From Parcubacteria group bacterium (GTDB lineage Bacteria; Patescibacteriota; Minisyncoccia; Phycocordibacterales; CALRBT01): a stretch of 55,777 nt of DNA. The position numbers were made by a program, and so were the translations under genes. Numbering within the stretch: position 1 is the first letter of the stretch; each line of letters opens with the position of its first letter. The stretch lies in assembly GCA_943354475.1 (NCBI GenBank), contig CALRBT010000005.1, positions 1-55,777 on the forward strand. Direction: 5' to 3'. This document shows, one piece after another, positions 9,832 through 18,510 of this stretch. The notes beneath the pieces are model-generated. The model searched no databases. It was given only the letters and a program-made list of their open reading frames with translations, and was not told the DNA's origin.

Positions 9832-10164
9832 TTAAAGGTTTTGTCCACTAAGTGTGGTTGTCCCAGCTACTATTTTTCTCATAACATCTCTCAAGAGCCA
9901 TAACGCAAGGAGCGCTAGACTTCCTATGAGGACCTTGACTCCGAGCTCGGTATTACTGAAAGCTGCGATATTAAATTGGTACCATGCACCAAAGTCGGTA
10001 ACGGTTGGCATGTTAGCTATTACATGCGAAATGGAGACTGAAGTTGAGAGTATGATAGTAAAAATAGCGGCGACATAAAGCTTGAGTGTCACTGGATTAA
10101 CTAGGGTATGCCAAATGTACACTGCATATACACGGCGCATGATTCTTTTGTTTAGTTGAGACAT
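9832..10164 (-). CDS. small membrane protein
   Basis: 110 aa with two hydrophobic segments; downstream of sigma factor gene on same strand. Confidence 0.65.
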   Translation of the reverse strand: MSQLNKRIMRRVYAVYIWHTLVNPVTLKLYVAAIFTIILSTSVSISHVIANMPTVTDFGAWYQFNIAAFSNTELGVKVLIGSLALLALWLLRDVMRKIVAGTTTLSGQNL

Positions 10165-10217
10165 GTATATTTTTGTTTAATTTTATTTTTGTTAAAACGT
10201 TAAAACAGTGGGTTTAT

Positions 10218-10805
10218 TTAAAATGGGCTGCTCGCCTTACGAAAGGCTTCCTTGCCTCTATGCACCCTTGTCTTTACTGCAGCGATTGTAATCCCCTCTT
10301 CATCGGCTATCTCTTTTTGACTGAGACCATCGATAAAGTGTCGTCTAAGCATACGCGCAAGATCGGTTGGAACTTTGGAAAGAATCCTAATGACGTAATC
10401 ACTTATCTCCTTTTCAGGCAACCCTTCAACTTTGGCGTCACGTAAAACATCTTCGAGTTCATCACTTAACGGGACTGTTGCAGCCTTATCTTTCTTTCGC
10501 TTTTGATAAAGAGTAATGGATGTATTAATGAGGATACGATATCCCCAGGATTTGAAACTAGCTCCCTCTACGGCTTGAAAACGTGGGGCGTAGTAATAAA
10601 TTTTAGTGAAAGTCTCTTGAACGACATCTTCAGCGTCTTCCTGATTGCGAAGAACACTAAGCGCCTTTCGAATAAACGCGTCCTCGTAACGGGTGATAAG
10701 AATGGAAAATAAGCTTGGATTCTTAATAGAGAGTGCCAAAATTTCTTCATCTTTTCGCTCGTCGAGCGTTATTTCCTTTTCTGTTTCTTCTAAAAATGAG
10801 CTCAT
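10218..10805 (-). CDS. RNA polymerase sigma factor, sigma-70/ECF type
   Basis: Region 2 RKALSVLRNQEDAEDVVQETFTKIYYYAPRF; region 4 RHFIDGLSQKEIADEEGITIAAVKTRVHRGKEAFRK. Confidence 0.9.
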   Translation of the reverse strand: MSSFLEETEKEITLDERKDEEILALSIKNPSLFSILITRYEDAFIRKALSVLRNQEDAEDVVQETFTKIYYYAPRFQAVEGASFKSWGYRILINTSITLYQKRKKDKAATVPLSDELEDVLRDAKVEGLPEKEISDYVIRILSKVPTDLARMLRRHFIDGLSQKEIADEEGITIAAVKTRVHRGKEAFRKASSPF

Positions 10806-11065
10806 AATGCCAGCTTACCTTAGAGTACCCAAGCGAGCAACGCTTGTAACATTAGAGTGGAGAGATTGTCGGCTTGATGACAAAAATTTGTATATCAATC
10901 GACAACCTCTCAGTTTGGCTAATAATTGTTTCGACCTTCTCTATTGGTAATAACGTCCTCGGGGCTAAAAAAGTTTCAGTCGCTCATGTGTCAAAAATCC
11001 AGAACTTCACATATTCCTTAAGTTACGTTAGAATAACCCTCGTTACTCACTTTTATACTGAATAT

Positions 11066-11638
11066 ATGTTGGAATATAATGAAATAACCCTACGAAAAGT
11101 AATTGTCCTCGATGGAGAACCTTGTGAAGTCCTCGCTTCACACGTTTTCCGTAAACAGATGCGAAAACCAGTCAATCAAACCAAGCTTAAAAACCTAATT
11201 TCAGGGAAGGTTATCGAGAAAGCTTTCCATGCAATGGAGAAGGCTGAGGAGGCCGATATTACTGAGCGAAATGTCAAATACCTCTACAGTGCTAAGGGTG
11301 ACGTGTGGTTTTGTGAAGAAAATGATCCTAGTAAGCGTTTCGCGATTAAAGAGGACGTCATCGGTGAGCAAATCCGCTGGATGAAAACTAATAGCATTAT
11401 TAAAGCAATTAGCTTTGATGAGAAGGTTATTAGCGTACGTATTCCCGTTAAAGTTGAGCTCAAAGTGACCGAAGCGATGGGGGCAGTTAAGGGAAATACG
11501 GTACAGGGTGGTAGCAAAGAGGTGACCCTTGAAAATGGAACGAGAATCCAAGTACCCATGTTTATTAACGAAGGCGACGTACTCCGTATCAATACCGAGA
11601 CGGGTGAGTATGTGGAACGAGCAGATAAACAAAAATAG
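11066..11638 (+). CDS. efp: elongation factor P
   Basis: MLEYNEITLRKVIVLDGEPCEVLASHVFRKQMRKPVNQTKLKNLISGKVIEKAFH...; start moved to internal ATG at 11066. Confidence 0.93.
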   Translation: MLEYNEITLRKVIVLDGEPCEVLASHVFRKQMRKPVNQTKLKNLISGKVIEKAFHAMEKAEEADITERNVKYLYSAKGDVWFCEENDPSKRFAIKEDVIGEQIRWMKTNSIIKAISFDEKVISVRIPVKVELKVTEAMGAVKGNTVQGGSKEVTLENGTRIQVPMFINEGDVLRINTETGEYVERADKQK

Positions 11639-11668
11639 GATTTAAAAAGTAGGAATTGGAAATTAAAA

Positions 11669-11699
11669 GAACCCCTGCAAACATAGCTTGCGGGGGTTC
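11669..11699. terminator. hairpin GAACCCCTGCAA-acatagc-TTGCGGGGGTTC
   Basis: 12-bp stem with one G.T wobble between convergent efp and 11719 gene. Confidence 0.8.
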
Positions 11700-11718
11700 A
11701 AAGTGTCTGAACTTAACC

Positions 11719-11979
11719 CTATTTGGGAGGACAAGGCCTCCATCCATCCCTACCTAAACCTTTATGGTAAACTACTTGTTCCCTTGTGCCGTCCGACTTT
11801 TCTCGCCAACCAATGATATCTGGGTACTCCGGAATCAAGGTGTCGTTATCACCATCCTCTTCTTCCCAAACCCAACGATTGATCTCTGTGCCGACAGATT
11901 GTAGGTAAACAACATCGAGCTTGATGACACCTCTTGCCAGTGCAGAGCGAAGCATCCACTTGGGTGAATCGTTGTGCAT
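11719..11979 (-). CDS. small orphan protein (starts MHNDSPKWMLRSALARG...)
   Basis: GGGGAG Shine-Dalgarno upstream of ATG at 11979; flanked on both sides by hairpins. Confidence 0.6.
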   Translation of the reverse strand: MHNDSPKWMLRSALARGVIKLDVVYLQSVGTEINRWVWEEEDGDNDTLIPEYPDIIGWREKSDGTREQVVYHKGLGRDGWRPCPPK

Positions 11980-12012
11980 AACATAATCTCCCCTCGTTGT
12001 ACTGGGACAACG

Positions 12013-12049
12013 TAAACCCCCTCGTAGAATCATCATACGAGGGGGTTTA
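12013..12049. promoter_or_regulatory. 14-bp perfect hairpin in leader of 11719 gene; possible terminator/attenuator
   Basis: TAAACCCCCTCGTA-gaatcatca-TACGAGGGGGTTTA. Confidence 0.8.
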
Positions 12050-12166
12050 TTTGATAAAAATTAGAAATAGAAATATCAACTCAATCCTCTTGCATGAGAT
12101 ATTGAGCTCATATGTGTATTTAAAGTAAAAGTAGGTTGATACATATTAGCTGGTACTATGTACGCA

Positions 12167-12194
12167 GAAATCTGGAGAGTGATCTCCAGATTTC
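12167..12194. terminator. hairpin GAAATCTGGAGA-GTGA-TCTCCAGATTTC
   Basis: 12-bp perfect stem, GNRA-type loop, just downstream of rpsR. Confidence 0.75.
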
Positions 12195-12219
12195 AAAGTG
12201 GGAACAATATTTGAAAATA

Positions 12220-12429
12220 TTATCTGGAAACGTATGGAAGGAGGCCCATGAATCGTGCTCGTTTGATAGCCTCTGAGAGTGCTCGCTGATGCTTGGCACT
12301 TACCCCTGTCTTCTTGGGTGAAAGAATTCGAGCGTGCGGATTGAGGAACTTCTTCAGCGTCTCGACATCCTTATAGTCGATATGTTTGATATTATTTTGG
12401 GTGAAATAGCACTGTTTTAGATTTTTCAT
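12220..12429 (-). CDS. rpsR: 30S ribosomal protein S18
   Basis: [63 protein letters not shown]. Confidence 0.95.
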   Translation of the reverse strand: MKNLKQCYFTQNNIKHIDYKDVETLKKFLNPHARILSPKKTGVSAKHQRALSEAIKRARFMGLLPYVSR

Positions 12430-12503
12430 AATGTGGGCTTCAGATTAGCAGAAAGTGGTAATTTTGACAAGTTCTGATTAACTAAAGTTCGTTAAGGGTT
12501 TGG

Positions 12504-12608
12504 ATAGGTGGATGCAATTCTAGGAGCAAGGAGGCTGATTTCTGTAGACGTACTAAACGTACGGCGGAGGAGATCAACGACGCAGCGACAAAGAAGTGCG
12601 CCTCCTAT
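12504..12608 (-). repeat. dispersed palindromic element family A, copy A1 (3' of ssb)
   Basis: Shares core with A2/A3; outer arms ATAGGTGG / CCTCCTAT (one mismatch). Confidence 0.8.
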
Positions 12609-12617
12609 ACGAGCCCT

Positions 12618-13106
12618 CTAAAAAGGGATATCGTCGGGGTTGATATCCTCTTCTGGATACTCAATAGTGTCCAATGCCGCCGACTCTTGAGGTGCAGGAG
12701 CCTTAGATTTGCTTCCTGAACTCGCTGAAGCTGGGGCAGATGAATCCTGTCCAAAGCTTCCACCAGTCCCTCCTGTGCTCGCTCTAGGGCCAAATTGGAG
12801 ACGGTCACAGATGATTTCAGTCCGGTACTTCTTGGTGCCATCTGGAGCATCCCAACTCCTTGTGCTCATCCTGCCTTGTACCAAGACAGAGCTTCCTTTC
12901 TTTAGATAAGAAGAGACCAGGTCAGCCTGTTTTCCAAACACAACAACATTGTGATACTCGACACTCTCCTGTTTAGCTCCTTTGGTATCCTTCCAGACAC
13001 GATTGGTAGCAAGTGAGAAACTGGCCACATTATTACCATTTGGCATCGCACGAATCTCAGGATCACGGGTCAAATTACCAAAAACAAAAGCAATGTTTAA
13101 ATACAT
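12618..13106 (-). CDS. ssb: single-stranded DNA-binding protein
   Basis: MYLNIAFVFGNLTRDPEIRAMPNGNNVASFSLATNRVWKD..., C-terminal acidic EEDINPDDIPF. Confidence 0.95.
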   Translation of the reverse strand: MYLNIAFVFGNLTRDPEIRAMPNGNNVASFSLATNRVWKDTKGAKQESVEYHNVVVFGKQADLVSSYLKKGSSVLVQGRMSTRSWDAPDGTKKYRTEIICDRLQFGPRASTGGTGGSFGQDSSAPASASSGSKSKAPAPQESAALDTIEYPEEDINPDDIPF

Positions 13107-13147
13107 TCAAATTTTAAATTAGCTATTAAAAACTTTGGAACGTTTTA

Positions 13148-13672
13148 TTAGGCAATAACCAAATCCTCAATAGTCTTATCAAGTTCAGCTTCAGTGATTA
13201 CTGGTTTGTCCACCACCTCTTCATCAACCGTCTTTGTGTCTTTGATGTCTCCTAATACCGGAATAGATTTAAGAACAACTGGTTTCTTAGCAGGCATCGT
13301 GCTCTCTCGAACGGTGTTAATAAGGAGAAATCGAACAAGGTGAGGAAATGCATCAAGGAATTTCTTTAGCTCTAGAGCCTTGCTTCGATCAAGATCAAAC
13401 TTTACCCAAGAGAAATGCGCCTGAGTAACACTCTGTTTCTTACCACCAAGGAGGTACGACATTGGGTAAGCAAGTGGGACCACTGCTACATCACCGGAAG
13501 CGATAAAGTTACCTCCAAATTCTGTAATTTTGGCCTTAATTTTTTCGATTTCACCAGCCACTTCAGAGGCAGGGACGGCAGGAGAAAGGTGGAAGCCAAG
13601 CTCATAAACCTTGCTTTCGCCTGGTTCTAGCTCTACTTCGACGACTTTCTTTGAGATTTTCTTCTTTTCCAT
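13148..13672 (-). CDS. rpsF: 30S ribosomal protein S6 with extended termini
   Basis: YELGFHLSPAVPASEVAGEIEKIKAKITEFGGNFIASGDVAVVPLAYPMSYLLGGKKQ...; rpsF-ssb-rpsR order. Confidence 0.85.
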   Translation of the reverse strand: MEKKKISKKVVEVELEPGESKVYELGFHLSPAVPASEVAGEIEKIKAKITEFGGNFIASGDVAVVPLAYPMSYLLGGKKQSVTQAHFSWVKFDLDRSKALELKKFLDAFPHLVRFLLINTVRESTMPAKKPVVLKSIPVLGDIKDTKTVDEEVVDKPVITEAELDKTIEDLVIA

Positions 13673-13726
13673 AGACTGCAATTTAACACAATGGGCAACC
13701 CCTTGCAACCTACTTACCCCGGACAA

Positions 13727-14536
13727 CTACCTTATATCAAAAACCCTCATGGCATTTGAAACCATGGCCATTTTAACCACCTCAACGTTGTCCCCTTTTA
13801 GTTGAGCAATCCGCTTTACCACCTCCTCAACATAGATTGACTCATTGCGCACTCCTCGGTGAGGTACGGGGGTTACGTAGGGACAGTCGGTCTCACTCAT
13901 AATCATCTCAAGTGGCACTGCCTTAATAACTTCATCATAATCTGAAGTAAAAGTAATCACCCCAGTAAAGGAGAGTGTAAAACCTAAGGTCAGGAACTGT
14001 TTGGCAATGTCGACATTACCAGCAAAGAAGTGGATGTTGCCACGGAGCTTAGATTTGTTGGTCTTACCATATGAAGTAAGAATTTCAAGAATATCCTCGT
14101 AGGCATCCATGGTTCGAGGAGAAGGTCTACCATGGATCATGAGCGGTTTGTCGAATTCAAGCGCAAGTTCAATTTGTTTTTTAAAGAGTGGAACTTGTCG
14201 TTCCTTTTCTTTAATTTTCATCTCAGCGTCCTTAATCCTAAAGTAGTCTATTCCACACTCCCCTACTGCCACCACCCGTTTATTAGATAAAAGAGCACGG
14301 TAAAAGTCAGCGTCAAATGCCTCCGCGCGATTGTCCGCTGGATGCTGTCCAATGCAAGCAAATACTTCCTCATAAAGTTCTGATGTATCGACTGCTTTTT
14401 GCGATGTTTCTCTGTCACAACCAACCGTTATCGTCCAGACATTCCTCTCTTTCATCCGAGCAATCACCTCCGCTCGGTCAGTGTCAAAACCTTCGAAACT
14501 TATGTGTGAATGTGCATCAAAGTATTCTGGTCTCAT
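13727..14536 (-). CDS. TatD family hydrolase
   Basis: DAHSHISFEGF, IGQHPAD, VAVGECGIDYF, MIHGRPS, SETDCPYVTP. Confidence 0.92.
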   Translation of the reverse strand: MRPEYFDAHSHISFEGFDTDRAEVIARMKERNVWTITVGCDRETSQKAVDTSELYEEVFACIGQHPADNRAEAFDADFYRALLSNKRVVAVGECGIDYFRIKDAEMKIKEKERQVPLFKKQIELALEFDKPLMIHGRPSPRTMDAYEDILEILTSYGKTNKSKLRGNIHFFAGNVDIAKQFLTLGFTLSFTGVITFTSDYDEVIKAVPLEMIMSETDCPYVTPVPHRGVRNESIYVEEVVKRIAQLKGDNVEVVKMAMVSNAMRVFDIR

Positions 14537-14584
14537 TGGATAGGCGTTAGGTTATAGCTTTTAGGTGATGGGGAGACCAAGATT

Positions 14585-16033
14585 TCAGTCCTTGCGAGGA
14601 AATAAATTTTCTGGTTTTTTGTTAATTCTAGTTGCGTTGATAATTAAATCGGCCGTTTCTGGCAAAAAAGGTTGGAGCATGCAACCAACGCGATATAGAT
14701 TTAATACAAGGTTTACAATAATTTCTTTAGCAGTCTCTGGGCTTTCTTTTAGTAAGGAGAATGGTCTCTTTTCCGTAATTTCTCTATCAAGATCTCCTAT
14801 CTTTGACCATATGTACTCCATGGCCATATTAATTTTATATTCACTCAGAGATTCGTCTATGTAGCCATCTTGAAATGTATACCCATAGTTATCGACCTTA
14901 ACAGGCTCATCGAGATTATCTTGGGCCATTTTCATAATGCGAGCAGAAAGATTACCTAAACCGTTGGCAAGATTTGCATTATAGACCTCTTTAAATTTCT
15001 CCATCGTAAAATCACCGTCGTCGAAGGGAGATATGTGGCGTGCCATATAGTAACGAAATGCGTCTGCACCATATTCGTCAATAACTACATTTGGATCAAT
15101 AACATTACCTATAGTCTTCGACATCTTCTGTCCACCGACGGTAATATAGCCATGAACAAATACTTTTGACGGCAACCTAACACCAGTAGAGAGAAGCATT
15201 GCGGGCCAATAAATCGTGTGGAAACGACTAATCCCCTTACCAATTACATGGACTCTCTCATTAGATTCCTTCCAAAACTTTTCATAATCAGCACCGTCAT
15301 CAGAATATCCAAGTGCGGTTATATAGTTTGAAAGCGCATCAAACCAAACATACATTGTTTGTGTCTCGTCATCAGGAACAGGAATTCCCCACCCCTTAGT
15401 TCTAGCTACGGAACGAGAGATGCTGAAGTCTTCGAGACCTGAGTTAATAAAGCTGAGCACTTCGTTCTTTCTGGTTTGTGGAATTATTTGTAACTCATCT
15501 GATTCAACAAGATTCTTTAGTTTACTTTGATAGTTTGATAGCTTGAAAAAATAATTTTCTTCTTCAACCTCCTCTAACTTTTTTCCTGGATGCTCTGGAC
15601 ACTCACCGTTTACCAAATCTGCTTCTGTCTTGAATTCTTCACAACCAAGACAATACATTCCCTTATAACTTTTTTTATAAATATCTTCTGGTTTACAAGC
15701 TCTCCATAGTTTTTGCGCACCGTCACGATGTCTGGGGTCTACAGAGGTTTGTATAAAATAATCATTTGAGATGTTTAATCTTTTTTCAAGGTCAATAAAC
15801 TCTTTCGCATGCTTATTAACATAATCAGCAACAGGAATCCCTGCCGATTCTGCCGCCTGAACATTTTTCTGGGCATTATCATCAGTGCCACTTAGAAAAA
15901 ACACTGTGTCATCCATCAAACGCCTGTAACGAGCAATGATGTCTGCTTCAATAAATTCCTGTGCATGCCCTAAGTGTGGCTCCGCATTAACATATGGAAT
16001 CGAGCTTGAGATAAAAAATTTTTTTTCTTTCAT
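14585..16033 (-). CDS. metG: methionyl-tRNA synthetase (without fused C-terminal tRNA-binding domain)
   Basis: ISSSIPYVNAEPHLGHAQEF, GQKMSKTIGNVIDP. Confidence 0.95.
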   Translation of the reverse strand: MKEKKFFISSSIPYVNAEPHLGHAQEFIEADIIARYRRLMDDTVFFLSGTDDNAQKNVQAAESAGIPVADYVNKHAKEFIDLEKRLNISNDYFIQTSVDPRHRDGAQKLWRACKPEDIYKKSYKGMYCLGCEEFKTEADLVNGECPEHPGKKLEEVEEENYFFKLSNYQSKLKNLVESDELQIIPQTRKNEVLSFINSGLEDFSISRSVARTKGWGIPVPDDETQTMYVWFDALSNYITALGYSDDGADYEKFWKESNERVHVIGKGISRFHTIYWPAMLLSTGVRLPSKVFVHGYITVGGQKMSKTIGNVIDPNVVIDEYGADAFRYYMARHISPFDDGDFTMEKFKEVYNANLANGLGNLSARIMKMAQDNLDEPVKVDNYGYTFQDGYIDESLSEYKINMAMEYIWSKIGDLDREITEKRPFSLLKESPETAKEIIVNLVLNLYRVGCMLQPFLPETADLIINATRINKKPENLFPRKD

Positions 16034-16043
16034 TGTTTCTTTA

Positions 16044-17108
16044 CTAACTGAGTAATCCTCCGAGACTTTGTCTGTGTTTTTTCACATCATCTACGAACTC
16101 CTGAATAGCAGCCGCGATTGGTACCGACAGAAGTATCCCCAGGAATCCTGCCAGCTTGGCACCAATAATAAGCGCAAGAATGACCAGAATTGCCGGAACC
16201 CCTACCACCTTCTTTACAACCAGCGGATAGAGGAGGTGGTTTTCAAACTGGTGAATGATGAGGTAGATTAATCCTACAATAACCCCAAGATGGACGCCAC
16301 CATCGGTGAGCCCTATGGCAACCCCTGGGATTGCTGCCAAAATCGGTCCAAAAAGTGGAATTAGCTCACAGAAGGCTGCGAAAATCGCCAAGAGAAATGC
16401 GTAGCGAATACCAAAAATCGTCAGCACTAGATAAAGAAAAATACCGACAATAAATCCAAGAAGTAATTGTCCTTGCATCCAAAGCCCTATTTTCATCTGA
16501 GAGCGTCTCCAAAGATCGAGCACATATTTTTGATGTTTCGGTGGAGTGATGAGCTCAAGAAAGTCATCTATTCCGGTTTCTTGCACCGCAAAATAAAAAG
16601 AAAGAACAAAAATCATAACGAAGCTAAAAATGCCACCAAAGACCACATTCACGGTATGCCAAAAACTTGACCCAAGACCAGTTAGTGCGTTTTGAAATTG
16701 TCCAACAGCCTCCCCAATCGGCAGACTGTTGGTTAAATTCTGAATAGTCTGCTCAGAAACCGGCAAGATACTGACCGTTTGGATTGTCTCACTGTTAAGG
16801 TATTGGGGAAGGAGTGCGAGGAAACCTGAAACTTCCTCAAGGAGGGGTGGGACGAAGAAGTACAGGATACCAACGAGTGAAGAAACGATTACTGAATATA
16901 TCAGGATAACTGATGGCACCCTTGGGATTTTATAGACTGCCAGCTTTTTGATAGCAGGCTCAATTGATGAAGCGATAACCACTGCAGTGAGCACAATAAG
17001 CACAATGTCTCGGATATAGTAGAGGACGCCCAAGAGAAGCACAAAAAGAATAGTTTTTATGATCGTACCCGAAGTAATCTCAATGGTAGTATGGGTACCG
17101 ACAGTCAT
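16044..17108 (-). CDS. AI-2E family transporter / permease
   Basis: Multiple TMs; ELIPLFGPILAAIPGVAIGL; NHLLYPLVVKKVVGVPAILVILALIIGAKLAGFLGILLSVPIAA. Confidence 0.9.
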   Translation of the reverse strand: MTVGTHTTIEITSGTIIKTILFVLLLGVLYYIRDIVLIVLTAVVIASSIEPAIKKLAVYKIPRVPSVILIYSVIVSSLVGILYFFVPPLLEEVSGFLALLPQYLNSETIQTVSILPVSEQTIQNLTNSLPIGEAVGQFQNALTGLGSSFWHTVNVVFGGIFSFVMIFVLSFYFAVQETGIDDFLELITPPKHQKYVLDLWRRSQMKIGLWMQGQLLLGFIVGIFLYLVLTIFGIRYAFLLAIFAAFCELIPLFGPILAAIPGVAIGLTDGGVHLGVIVGLIYLIIHQFENHLLYPLVVKKVVGVPAILVILALIIGAKLAGFLGILLSVPIAAAIQEFVDDVKKHRQSLGGLLS

Positions 17109-17148
17109 AGAGGCATCATAGCATCAAACCTAGGCAGACCAAAGAGAG

Positions 17149-18489
17149 TTACTTGATGGAAGATTTGATATGGTCAACTAATTCAGAAACAGGCATCCGC
17201 TTCTGCTCTCCACTGTCACGATCGCGGATAGTCACCGTGTCTTTCATTTCTAGATTCTCACCAAGGGTGTCGAAGTCAATGGTGATACAAAATGGTGTAC
17301 CAATTTCATCTTGTCTTCGGTAGCGTTTACCAATATTTCCATTGTCATCAAAAACAACTTGAGGAATTTCTTTTTTGATCAGCTTGTAGACTTCCCGTGC
17401 TTTGGCGACAAGTTCTGGTTTGTTTTTAAGGAGTGGAAAAATGGCTGCCTTAACTGGAGCAATGCTTGCTGGTAATGCGAGGTACGTCCGCGTCTCGCCA
17501 CCCATTTCATCTTCACGGAAAGCAGAGACTAGCACTGCAAGCAATGTTCTGCCGTGACCAAAAGTTGGCTCAATAACGTGAGGAATAAATTTCTCTTTAG
17601 ATTTTTCATCAAAATAAGATAAGTCTACGCCAGAGCTAGCTGAATGATTCTTTAAGTCATGGTCAGTGCGGTAGGCTAAACCATAGAGCTCTTTCCTTCC
17701 AAAAGGATAATCGAACTCAAAGTCAACGGTGCGCTTGGAGTAATGCGCTCTATCCTCAGGGGCAACCTCCAGTTCGTGAACCATATCTCGTTTAATACCA
17801 ACACGCTCAATCCATCTCCACATTTCCTCTTTCCACATTTGGAAATACTTCTCCCAATCTTCCTCACGGATAAAATATTCGAATTCCATCAGATCAAATT
17901 CCCGAACTCTAAAAAGAAAATCTCTTGGAGCAATCTCATTTCTATATGCCTTACCAATCTGTGCTAAACCAAATGGTAGCTCTGGATGCATCGTATCGAG
18001 AATATTTTTAAAATTAACAAACATTCCTTGAGCAATTTCCCCTCTCAAGTAAGCGATGTCTGTACTACTACTTCCCATACCAACAGGAAACATCAGGTTG
18101 AATGTTTTTTCTTCGCCAAGCTCGCCTCCACAATCTGGACAACTATTTTTCTTTTTGTTTTCTTCGGCAAGGTGGTCAGCCCTAAAACGATGATGGCACT
18201 TTTTGCATTCAATCACTGGGTCCGTAAAACCAGAAAGATGTCCGCTCGCTTTCCACACCGCCTCTGACATAATTGTCGCACTTGAGATACCGAAAATATT
18301 TTCCTGTTCGGAAATAAAATGCTTCCACCATAACTCTTTGATGTTATGAGCGAGTTCTGATCCGTAAGGTCCATAGTCCCACGTACCAGCGAGGCCTCCG
18401 TAAATTTCAGAGCCCTGAAACACAAATCCACGCCTCTTACAGAGTGAGACTATTTTTTCCATTACATTTTCTTTGTTTTCTTTTTCCAT
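17149..18489 (-). CDS. glyS: glycyl-tRNA synthetase (alpha2 type)
   Basis: LCKRRGFVFQGSEIYGGLAGTWDYGPYG; LMFPVGMGSSSTDIAYLRGEIAQGMFVNFKN; VIEPTFGHGRTL. Confidence 0.96.
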   Translation of the reverse strand: MEKENKENVMEKIVSLCKRRGFVFQGSEIYGGLAGTWDYGPYGSELAHNIKELWWKHFISEQENIFGISSATIMSEAVWKASGHLSGFTDPVIECKKCHHRFRADHLAEENKKKNSCPDCGGELGEEKTFNLMFPVGMGSSSTDIAYLRGEIAQGMFVNFKNILDTMHPELPFGLAQIGKAYRNEIAPRDFLFRVREFDLMEFEYFIREEDWEKYFQMWKEEMWRWIERVGIKRDMVHELEVAPEDRAHYSKRTVDFEFDYPFGRKELYGLAYRTDHDLKNHSASSGVDLSYFDEKSKEKFIPHVIEPTFGHGRTLLAVLVSAFREDEMGGETRTYLALPASIAPVKAAIFPLLKNKPELVAKAREVYKLIKKEIPQVVFDDNGNIGKRYRRQDEIGTPFCITIDFDTLGENLEMKDTVTIRDRDSGEQKRMPVSELVDHIKSSIK

Positions 18490-18510
18490 ATTGGTCTTGA
18501 GTTGAGTTTG

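Noticed and set aside
11201-11632. Minus-strand ORFs (11201-11632, 11284-11592) over efp
   Set aside because: Fully antisense to a confident efp gene
12504-12608. Consideration of family A repeats as CRISPR or IS remnants
   Set aside because: No regular spacing, no transposase, single copies after genes; better described as dispersed palindromic elements
13415-13630. + strand ORFs opposite rpsF, TatD and metG regions (13415, 13611, 14317, 14565)
   Set aside because: Antisense to confident genes; no domain signals
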